Source: Gracilimonas sp965227785 | GTDB lineage: Bacteria > Bacteroidota > Rhodothermia > Balneolales > Balneolaceae | Reading direction: 5' to 3' | DNA: 64,000 nt | Assembly: GCF_965227785.1 (NCBI RefSeq) | Contig: NZ_OZ245785.1 | Span: 1,302,001 to 1,366,000 of the forward strand | Shown: positions 53,163 to 60,491 of the stretch, one piece after another | How the letters are laid out: each line of letters opens with the position of its first letter | Position numbering within the stretch: position 1 is the first letter of the stretch | Notes under the pieces: model-generated | Database searches by the model: none | What the model saw: the letters and a program-made list of their open reading frames with translations, nothing else | What the model was told of the DNA's origin: nothing | Made by a program: the position numbers and the translations under genes

Positions 53163-54065
53163 ATGAGAACGAATAACAGAATATTAAGCATGCTATCAAA
53201 GCTGGGAATATTCGTCCTGGCTTTTGGGCTGATTACCGCATGTAATCAGAAATCAGAAAATGAATCAAAAACAGCTGACCTCGTATATGTAAACTGGGCT
53301 GAAGGAATTGCCTATACTAATCTTGCAAAGGTTGTACTGGAAGATAAAATGGGCTACGAGGTTGAAATAACTTCGGCCGGAGTTGGACCTGCGTATACAG
53401 CCGTAGCTAATGGCGATGCCGATGCCTTTATGGAAACCTGGTTACCGACCCTTCACGCCGATTATGTTGACCAATTCCAGGAAGACATCATTGATTTGGG
53501 TACCGTTTACAAGGGAACCCAAAGCGGCCTGGTTGTACCAACTTATGTTGAAGTTGATAAGATTTCGGAATTGAATTCCGTTGCGGATAAATTCGACGGT
53601 GAGATAACAGGAATTGACGCAGGCGCCGGTATTATGAAAACCACCAGCGAAGTAATCGAAGATTATAATCTTGATTATGAGCTTGTACAGTCAAGCGGAC
53701 CGGCTATGACTTCAGCTCTGAAGAAAGCCTATGAAAATGAGGAACCAATCGTAGTAACCGGCTGGAAACCTCACTGGATGTTTGGAAGCTTCGACCTCAA
53801 GTTTCTTAAGCAAGACGAAGACATGATGAAGTGGAAGACCGGAAGCATACACATAATGGGGCGAAAAGACCTTCGGGAAGACACGCCGGAACTGGCCACT
53901 TTTCTTTCCAATATGCATCTGACTGATGCAGAGCTATCTGATTTAATGGTTCAAATCAATAAATCAGATAAGCCGGAACAGGAAGTTGCTAAAGAATGGC
54001 TCGCCAATAATGAAGATGTAGTTGCAGACTGGATTCCAGAAAAAGAAATGCAGGCAGGAATGTAG
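53163..54065 (+). CDS. opuAC: Glycine betaine-binding lipoprotein
   Basis: The ProX/OpuAC binding protein of the system (300 residues). The signal peptide ends with a lipobox (GLITACNQ), so the protein is lipid-anchored. Family features: VYVNWAEGIAYTNLAKVVLEDKMGYEVE, DADAFMETWLPTLHADYVDQF and VVTGWKPHWMFGSFDLKFL, the latter with the tryptophan that helps form the aromatic cage for quaternary amines. It completes a full betaine uptake system, matching a saline habitat. A hairpin terminator follows. Confidence 0.93.
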   Translation: MRTNNRILSMLSKLGIFVLAFGLITACNQKSENESKTADLVYVNWAEGIAYTNLAKVVLEDKMGYEVEITSAGVGPAYTAVANGDADAFMETWLPTLHADYVDQFQEDIIDLGTVYKGTQSGLVVPTYVEVDKISELNSVADKFDGEITGIDAGAGIMKTTSEVIEDYNLDYELVQSSGPAMTSALKKAYENEEPIVVTGWKPHWMFGSFDLKFLKQDEDMMKWKTGSIHIMGRKDLREDTPELATFLSNMHLTDAELSDLMVQINKSDKPEQEVAKEWLANNEDVVADWIPEKEMQAGM

Positions 54066-54092
54066 TCGAACTAACTGCTTCAAATCAATTTC

Positions 54093-54124
54093 AGGGAAGC
54101 GCGTTAGCTCGTGCTTCCCTTTTT
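54093..54124 (+). terminator. Rho-independent terminator of the betaine uptake operon
   Basis: An 11-bp stem with one G-T pair (AGGGAAGCGCG 54093-54103 and CGTGCTTCCCT 54110-54120) and a TTAGCT loop is followed by a run of T residues. It lies 28 nt after the binding-protein stop and just before the convergent small gene. Confidence 0.88.
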
Positions 54125-54126
54125 AT

Positions 54127-54453
54127 TTAGGTGATTACTTTCTTAACCGACCCGGCTATCGTATCTATTATGGCAAGCTTCAACTTATCCAATTTTACCT
54201 GGGCTAACCCTCGTTGTTTTAAAGCTTCCATCTCGGCAAGGTCTTTCTTTGCCTTCAGTAGAAATTCAAACTCATCCGGACTGAGATCTCCGTCTTTTAA
54301 CATCTCAGACCATTTTATTAAGTCTTCTTTGGTTTGAAGGGCAAAATCTCCGGCATCTTTCAATAAATCATCTTTTAAATCTTCCCCAAAATCAGTAACC
54401 ACATCGGTAAGATCCGTTTTCAACGTTTCCAAAAAGGCATCGAAATCAAACAT
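54127..54453 (-). CDS. Small helical protein of unknown function
   Basis: A 108-residue charged protein that I do not recognise. It is almost wholly predicted helix (DVVTDFGEDLKDDLLKDAG, LSPDEFEFLLKAKKDLAEME) with acidic and lysine-rich faces, and has no signal peptide or membrane helix, so it may be a soluble cytoplasmic or peripheral coiled-coil protein. It begins two bases after the lipoprotein gene's stop, so the two probably function together. The betaine operon's terminator precedes its 3' end. Confidence 0.6.
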   Translation of the reverse strand: MFDFDAFLETLKTDLTDVVTDFGEDLKDDLLKDAGDFALQTKEDLIKWSEMLKDGDLSPDEFEFLLKAKKDLAEMEALKQRGLAQVKLDKLKLAIIDTIAGSVKKVIT

Positions 54454-54455
54454 GC

Positions 54456-54914
54456 CTACTCCACCTCATCCGGTTTAATTTTACCGCTTTCCAACCCAAT
54501 GATGGTATCAAAGGCGTCAGCTATTACTTTGCTGTACTCGCCTATAAAAGCCGGGGATAAGGTTTCTTGTTCTTTCCAGCGAACCAAGAACCCTCCCATA
54601 AGATTGCGCTCTGTGTCAACCATAATTTCCCATTGTCGCGTACTTATCTCATTGTTTGGGCGGCCTTTTGCATATTCATAAGCGGTAAGCAAATCTTGCT
54701 TTAGCTGAACCGCTGCCTCTTCATGGGCCGAATACGGTTCGTTCGCCTTATCGATCAACGACATCGATTTCACTTTAAGCTGAACCGCCTGTTGGTAAGC
54801 CGTCTCATTGAATTCAGAAATCGTAGGCGCACAAGTGGTGAGTATAACTCCAAAAGTTATAAGAACAGCAACCCTGTGTGCTCGACCGATATGATTAGTG
54901 AATGTTTGAAGCAT
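54456..54914 (-). CDS. Small lipoprotein of unknown function
   Basis: A 152-residue predicted lipoprotein: the hydrophobic N-terminus (about 14-27) ends with the lipobox VILTTC. The mature part is mostly helical and carries conserved-looking segments AYQQAVQLKVKSMSLIDKA and SPAFIGEYSKVIADAFDTIIGLE. I do not recognise the family. It is the first of a two-gene unit with the helical protein at 54127; one membrane-anchored and one soluble helical partner suggest a complex. Confidence 0.65.
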   Translation of the reverse strand: MLQTFTNHIGRAHRVAVLITFGVILTTCAPTISEFNETAYQQAVQLKVKSMSLIDKANEPYSAHEEAAVQLKQDLLTAYEYAKGRPNNEISTRQWEIMVDTERNLMGGFLVRWKEQETLSPAFIGEYSKVIADAFDTIIGLESGKIKPDEVE

Positions 54915-54974
54915 ACCACCAATCTGTAAAATTCAGTGAGGAATTCCCAGTTTTTTTAAACCCTTCTAAAAATA

Positions 54975-56909
54975 TTATTTCCCGATCAGCTTCAGAATTT
55001 CTTCAACAGCCTCATCCACCGACATTGAATCTGTATCGATAGTCAAAGCAGGATCATCGGATACCTCATAGTCTGCATCGTAGCCCGTGAGCCCGGAGAT
55101 TTCACCTTCCTGAGCTTTTTTGTACAAGCCCTTTGGATCACGTTCCTGAGCAGTTTTCGGATCACAGGTGATATGAATTTCCTTGAAGTCTCCCTCCGGG
55201 AAAAGTTGTTTAGCAGCTTCCCTGTCCTGAATGTATGGAGATACAAATGTGCAAATCACAATATTGCCGTGCTCATAGAATAAACGGGCAACTTCACCAA
55301 CTCGACGGATGTTCTCGGTTCGGTCGGCAGAACTAAACCCAAGATCACCGTTTAAACCATGTCGAACCTGATCTCCATCAAGGAGTACCGTTTGCTTATC
55401 GTTTTCCCAGAGCTTTCTTTCGAGCTCTTTGGCAATGGTACTCTTGCCGGCTCCGGAAATGCCTGTAAACCACAGTAAACTCGCTTTGTGACCATTTCTT
55501 TTTTCCCGTTCTTCCCGGGGAATATTCCATGGCTCCCAAACCACATTCGGTGATTTTTGTCGGGTTTGTTTGCCCTTTATTCCTGCTTCAGATGTGTCTT
55601 TAGATGACTTGGATTCTGTAGAGCCCGCACGAATCATCCCTGCTCCAATTGTCACGTTGGTCGCCGGATCAATAATGATAAAGCTTCCCGTCTTCTGGTT
55701 CACCTGGTAAGGATCATAGAAAATAGGTTGACTGGTCTTCAGCTTAACCCTCCCAATTTCATTCAGACTTAACTTGGTAGCATCTTCGCGGGTCAGAGAA
55801 TCTACATTCATCCGGTAGAGTAGATCTTCCATAAAAACCTGTACCGTTCGGGTTGTGTGCTGCAGAACATACTGCTTATTCAGCTCCATGTCCTTCTCAT
55901 TCATCCAGCAAATGTAAGCTTCAAACTCGTTACTTACGGTCGGCACATTATTCTTACGAACAATCATATCGCCGCGACTGGTATCAATTTCGTCTTCAAT
56001 GGTCAGAGTTATGGAATCGCCCGGATAGGCAATGTCCAGATCTTCATCCCGGGTAACAATCTTCTTCACTTTAGATGAAAGGCCGGACGGTAGCACTGTA
56101 ATTTCATCTCCCGGACGAACATGACCTGAAGCCACTCTTCCTGAAAAGCCTCTGAAGTTTTGATTCGGTCGGATTACATACTGCACCGGAAAACGGAAAT
56201 CGACGATGTTATCAGAAGCATCTACTTTTACCGTTTCAAGATGGTGCAACAAAGTTGAGCCGTTGTACCAATCTGTGTTCTCGCTTTTATCAACTACATT
56301 ATCCCCTTTCAATGCTGAAATCGGGATATAGGTGATATCACTGACGTTCAGTTTTTTGGCGAAGCTTCTGAACTCACTGACAATTTCATTGAATACGTTC
56401 TCATCATAGCCGACTAAATCCATTTTATTAACAGCTACCACCAAGTGCGGGATTCTCAGCAATGACGAAATAAACGCATGGCGGCGAGATTGGGTCAACA
56501 ATCCTTTGGAGGCGTCAACCAGGATAATTGCCAAATCAGCCGTTGAAGCTCCGGTAACCATATTTCGGGTATACTGGGTATGTCCCGGCGTATCCGCGAT
56601 AATGAACTTTCTTTTGGGAGTCGCAAAATAGCGGTATGCAACATCAATGGTAATTTTCTGCTCTCGCTCTGCCTTCAAACCATCAGTAAGTAGGGCAAGG
56701 TTTACATCCTCTTCCCCACTGCTTTTGCTGGACTTTTCGATGGCCTCCATCTGGTCTTCAAAAATGGATTTGGAATCATAGAAAAGCCGGCCGATCAGCG
56801 TGCTTTTCCCATCATCCACACTTCCGGCTGTTGTAAACCGGAGCAGATCCATATCCAGGTATTTATTGTCGGTGTTCGGGTTGTTTGATTTTCCGTTGCT
56901 TTCGCTCAT
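54975..56909 (-). CDS. cysNC: Sulfate adenylyltransferase large subunit fused to APS kinase (CysNC)
   Basis: A 644-residue fusion. The N-terminal GTPase half (about 15-430) has GSVDDGKST, DTPGHTQYTRNM and NKMDLVGYD, drives the CysD reaction by GTP hydrolysis, and contains EF-Tu-like beta-barrels. The C-terminal half (from about 465) is an APS kinase with Walker A GISGAGKST, DGDQVRHGL and the KGLYKKAQEGEI block, converting APS to PAPS. Sulfate is thus activated fully to PAPS in two polypeptides. The ATG is at 56909; 53 nt separate it from cysD. Confidence 0.95.
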   Translation of the reverse strand: MSESNGKSNNPNTDNKYLDMDLLRFTTAGSVDDGKSTLIGRLFYDSKSIFEDQMEAIEKSSKSSGEEDVNLALLTDGLKAEREQKITIDVAYRYFATPKRKFIIADTPGHTQYTRNMVTGASTADLAIILVDASKGLLTQSRRHAFISSLLRIPHLVVAVNKMDLVGYDENVFNEIVSEFRSFAKKLNVSDITYIPISALKGDNVVDKSENTDWYNGSTLLHHLETVKVDASDNIVDFRFPVQYVIRPNQNFRGFSGRVASGHVRPGDEITVLPSGLSSKVKKIVTRDEDLDIAYPGDSITLTIEDEIDTSRGDMIVRKNNVPTVSNEFEAYICWMNEKDMELNKQYVLQHTTRTVQVFMEDLLYRMNVDSLTREDATKLSLNEIGRVKLKTSQPIFYDPYQVNQKTGSFIIIDPATNVTIGAGMIRAGSTESKSSKDTSEAGIKGKQTRQKSPNVVWEPWNIPREEREKRNGHKASLLWFTGISGAGKSTIAKELERKLWENDKQTVLLDGDQVRHGLNGDLGFSSADRTENIRRVGEVARLFYEHGNIVICTFVSPYIQDREAAKQLFPEGDFKEIHITCDPKTAQERDPKGLYKKAQEGEISGLTGYDADYEVSDDPALTIDTDSMSVDEAVEEILKLIGK

Positions 56910-56962
56910 TTGAGAAATAAAATTCGTTATTCAGTATTCTTAGTGGATCGTGATTGGATGGC

Positions 56963-57871
56963 TTAGAAGTATCCCTGACGTTTTCGGTCTTCCATTGCGG
57001 TTTCGCTTCGTTTGTCATCGTGACGATTTCCGCGTTCCGTTTGTCGGGCAGAAGCCACTTCCTGTATAATCTCTTCCATATTGGATGCATCCGACAATAC
57101 CGCCCCCGTGCACGTGGCATCCCCGATAGTTCTGAAACGCACGGTCTTCGTTTCGAGTTCTTCTTCTTCCATTCGGTTTACAAAATCAGTATCGGCAAGC
57201 CATACTCCGCGACGGTTAAATACTTCCCGCTCATGGGCAAAATAGAGTTCCGGAATATCAATCTCTTCCTGAGCAATATACTGCCATACATCCATTTCCG
57301 TCCAGTTACTCAGAGGGAAGACTCTGAAATTCTCTCCCTGATTCTTTCGCCCGTTGAACAGGTTCCAAAGTTCAGGTCGTTGATTCTTGGGGTCCCATTG
57401 ACCGAATACATCCCGATGTGAGAAGAAACGCTCTTTGGCACGTGCTTTTTCTTCATCACGACGTCCACCCCCTAAAGCAGCATCCACCTGATGTTCCTTC
57501 AAGGTATCAAGTAGTGTAGTTGTTTGAAGAGCATTTCGGCTGGCATCGGGCCCGGTTTCTTCTTCAACCCGCCCTTCATCAATCGATTTTTGCACGCTTC
57601 CCACAATCAGTTCCACATCATATTTCTCGACAAGCTTGTCTCTGAATGCAATGGTTTCGGGAAAGTTATGTCCCGTATCGATGTGCATTAACGGGAATGG
57701 CACCTTACCCGGGTGAAAAGCCTTCAGGGCCAGATGAAACATAACGATAGAATCCTTTCCACCGGAGAAAAGTAAAACAGGTCGCTCAAACTGAGCAGCC
57801 ACTTCTCTCATAACATAAATTCCTTCGTCTTCCAGTTCTTTAAGGTGTGAATGTGATCTTTTTTCACTCAT
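56963..57871 (-). CDS. cysD: Sulfate adenylyltransferase small subunit
   Basis: A 302-residue PP-loop ATP pyrophosphatase that makes adenosine 5'-phosphosulfate from ATP and sulfate with CysN. The SGGKDS loop, LMHIDTGHNFPETI, the GGGRRDEEKARAKERFFSHR arginine-rich block and WTEMDVWQYI are all present, as is the usual C-terminal half ending SMEDRKRQGYF-like (here AMEDRKRQGYF). It is upstream of cysNC in the same orientation and forms the standard pair. Confidence 0.95.
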   Translation of the reverse strand: MSEKRSHSHLKELEDEGIYVMREVAAQFERPVLLFSGGKDSIVMFHLALKAFHPGKVPFPLMHIDTGHNFPETIAFRDKLVEKYDVELIVGSVQKSIDEGRVEEETGPDASRNALQTTTLLDTLKEHQVDAALGGGRRDEEKARAKERFFSHRDVFGQWDPKNQRPELWNLFNGRKNQGENFRVFPLSNWTEMDVWQYIAQEEIDIPELYFAHEREVFNRRGVWLADTDFVNRMEEEELETKTVRFRTIGDATCTGAVLSDASNMEEIIQEVASARQTERGNRHDDKRSETAMEDRKRQGYF

Positions 57872-57917
57872 TTTTCTAAAAAAGTATAGTGTAAATTTTT
57901 CTGATGGTCAGGCTTCC

Positions 57918-58691
57918 TTATAAACTCTCGACATCAACATGTTCGTTTAATCCCAACAGAAAATAAGGATTTTTAAGGGATTCTTTGTTGTACACCAATG
58001 GCGAATATTTTTCGCCGTTTTTGGATGAATACCGGTAAATGGCATCAGCTGCGGCCGTATCCCATTCCATAGTTGGTCCCAAGCGGGGATATAAATCCGC
58101 TTTACCTTCAGCAACCAGGCAAAATTTGATTGAACTTCCGGAAGGGACCTCTTCTGTAACTTCTATACCTAAGCCGGAAAGCTTCTTTGCTGTTTGGTCA
58201 TCACCATGAGAACGGCTAACCACAATTCTTGCCTCACCTGGCTTTTCAAATGAAGCATTTTCCAGCTTTTCGGCTTCTGTGTCAGCCTCTTTTTTGAATG
58301 CCCCTATACTCTTTTCAGCGTAGTACATGACATCTTTGGCCGGTACATAAACAACTCCAAGAATAGGCTTCTCATTTTCAATCAAAGCGATGTTAACAGT
58401 AAACTCTCCGTTCTTCTTGATGAACTCTTTTGTGCCGTCCAGTGGATCCACGAGCCAGAACCGGTTCCACTCTTTTCTCTCGTCAAAATCAGGAATTCCG
58501 GATTCTTCTGATATTATTGGGGTTCCGGGATCAATCTCTTTAAGGGCATCAACGATGATATGATGCGCTGCCAGATCGGCTTTAGTGAGTGGTGAGTCAT
58601 CGTCTTTTGTAATAACTTCAACATCCGTCTGGTAAAACTCTAATATTTTTTTCCCTGCTTCTTCTGCCGTCTTAATGACTTGGTTAAGCAT
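57918..58691 (-). CDS. cysQ: 3'(2'),5'-bisphosphate nucleotidase CysQ
   Basis: An inositol-monophosphatase-fold phosphatase (257 residues) that hydrolyses PAP, the by-product of PAPS-dependent sulfotransfer or reduction, and may act on PAPS. Metal-binding motifs ISEESG, VDPLDGTKEF and the C-terminal MEWDTAAADAI are intact. Placement next to cysDNC fits recycling of PAP formed by PAPS use. Confidence 0.93.
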   Translation of the reverse strand: MLNQVIKTAEEAGKKILEFYQTDVEVITKDDDSPLTKADLAAHHIIVDALKEIDPGTPIISEESGIPDFDERKEWNRFWLVDPLDGTKEFIKKNGEFTVNIALIENEKPILGVVYVPAKDVMYYAEKSIGAFKKEADTEAEKLENASFEKPGEARIVVSRSHGDDQTAKKLSGLGIEVTEEVPSGSSIKFCLVAEGKADLYPRLGPTMEWDTAAADAIYRYSSKNGEKYSPLVYNKESLKNPYFLLGLNEHVDVESL

Positions 58692-58708
58692 TAACTTTGA
58701 TTATGTAA

Positions 58709-60478
58709 TTAAAAGCTCCAAATGTAAGGTATTAAAGATACGGCTACTGTGGCTACGATCAAATTTAAAGGGAGGCCTATTCTGGCAAAATCAGTGAATT
58801 TATAGCCACCCGGACCGTACACCATCAGGTTAGTTTGATACCCTATGGGTGTGGAAAAACTGGATGAAGCCGCGATAATCATAACCATAGCAAAAGGCAT
58901 AAAATCTACTCCCATAGACTGTGCAAGTGATAAAGCTATTGGAAATATCAGCACAGCTGCCGCATTATTGGTAATCATTTCTGTCAGAAGCCAGGTAGCA
59001 AGGTAGGTCAGTAAAAGAGCGAGTGTAGGATCATTCTCTGCGAAGGAGAGAAGATTAGTCGCCAATTGTTCCGCTACACCAGTGTATTGCAGAGCACTAC
59101 CAAGACCTAATGCTGAAGCTATTGCAATCAATACTCGCCAGTCTACACTTTCGAGCGCTGTCGTGTACCTGAAACAATTTGTTACGAGTAAAAGTCCACC
59201 TGCAAAGATAGCCGCCTGAAGCATACTGAGAACTCCGGTGGCAGCCAATATTACCATTCCTGAAAGGGATAGTCCGGCAATCCAGGCTTTTTCGTAAGTC
59301 ACCGGAGACGAATCCTCTATGGAACTTACCAGGTAAAAGTCGTTGGCATTTCTATATTTTTGAACAAAATTCGGATGTGCCTCCAGCAATAATACATCAC
59401 CACTCTTGAGCGTGATATCTCCAATTTTTTCGTTGATGCGCTCCCCGCTGCGAGATACAGCCAAAACAACAGCATCATATCGGTCTCTGAAGTTCCCGTC
59501 TCGTATCGTTCTCCCCATCAAAGGATTTGATCTTGAAACCACGGCTTCAATCATCTGCCGCTCATTTCTGGGCGCATTCAGCTTAAAAACCTGGTTGGTA
59601 GCCGGTACCAATCCTGTAATCTGTTGCAGATCGATAATCGAATCTACAATACCTGTAAAAATTAACCGATCCTCGCCCCTCAGTTTTTCATACGGGCCGG
59701 GAGCGGGGATGGCTCGCCCACTACGTTGAATCTCAATCAGGAATAAACCGGGCAGATTTCTTAAACCGGCATCTTCAATAGTTTTACCGGATAATGGTGC
59801 ACTGTCTTTCACGATCATCTCAATAGTGTATTCACGAGGATCTTGAAATGTGTCCATACTGGAGCCCCGCTCAGGCAGCAGTTTATCACCAAAAATCACA
59901 AGGTAAATAAAACCGGCTATTGCGCAGGGAATTCCAATAAGCGCCGGTTCCAGAATACCAATTGCACGGGTAGAAGCTTCTTCAATCATCAACCCATTTA
60001 GAATAAGGTTGGTACTTGTTCCTATTAGTGTACAGGTTCCACCTAAGATGGCGGCATAACTTAGCGGAATTAAAATTTTGGATACCGGAATCTGTGATAT
60101 TCGACTCCACCGCTCCAGTGCAGGAATGAAAGAAGCTACGATGGGTGTATTATTTAAAAAGGCACTCATCACCATAACCGGACTCATAATCCGTAATTGT
60201 GCGGTTTTAACAGTACGGGCGTTACCCATCACTTTTTGTACAATGAAATGAATGGCACCGGTTTCTTTAAGCCCCGCCGCGACTATATAAAGTGCCGCTA
60301 CAGTAAGCATACCCTCATTAGAAAACCCGGAAAGTGCCTGCTCTGCGGGGATAATACCTGAAATAAAGAGAACAGCTAACCCCCCGAATAAAACGATATC
60401 AACTGATACTGTTGTGCTGACTAATAGGATTAAACAAATCAGAATTACACACAATACCGCAATTCCTTCAATTGTCAT
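58709..60478 (-). CDS. SLC13-family permease with two RCK_C domains, probable sulfate transporter
   Basis: A 589-residue ion-coupled anion transporter of the SLC13/DASS type, with about eleven helices in two halves. The first half carries MSAFLNNTPIVASFIPAL and GTSTNLILNG, the second WLLTEMITNNAAAVLIFPIALSL and GYQTNLMVYGPGGYKFTD, the paired SNT-like helix-hairpin motifs. Two TrkA-C/RCK_C domains (about residues 210-380) lie in the central loop, as in many bacterial sulfate permeases. Adjacency to cysQ, cysD and cysNC supports sulfate as substrate. Confidence 0.88.
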   Translation of the reverse strand: MTIEGIAVLCVILICLILLVSTTVSVDIVLFGGLAVLFISGIIPAEQALSGFSNEGMLTVAALYIVAAGLKETGAIHFIVQKVMGNARTVKTAQLRIMSPVMVMSAFLNNTPIVASFIPALERWSRISQIPVSKILIPLSYAAILGGTCTLIGTSTNLILNGLMIEEASTRAIGILEPALIGIPCAIAGFIYLVIFGDKLLPERGSSMDTFQDPREYTIEMIVKDSAPLSGKTIEDAGLRNLPGLFLIEIQRSGRAIPAPGPYEKLRGEDRLIFTGIVDSIIDLQQITGLVPATNQVFKLNAPRNERQMIEAVVSRSNPLMGRTIRDGNFRDRYDAVVLAVSRSGERINEKIGDITLKSGDVLLLEAHPNFVQKYRNANDFYLVSSIEDSSPVTYEKAWIAGLSLSGMVILAATGVLSMLQAAIFAGGLLLVTNCFRYTTALESVDWRVLIAIASALGLGSALQYTGVAEQLATNLLSFAENDPTLALLLTYLATWLLTEMITNNAAAVLIFPIALSLAQSMGVDFMPFAMVMIIAASSSFSTPIGYQTNLMVYGPGGYKFTDFARIGLPLNLIVATVAVSLIPYIWSF

Positions 60479-60491
60479 ATATAAATACTCA

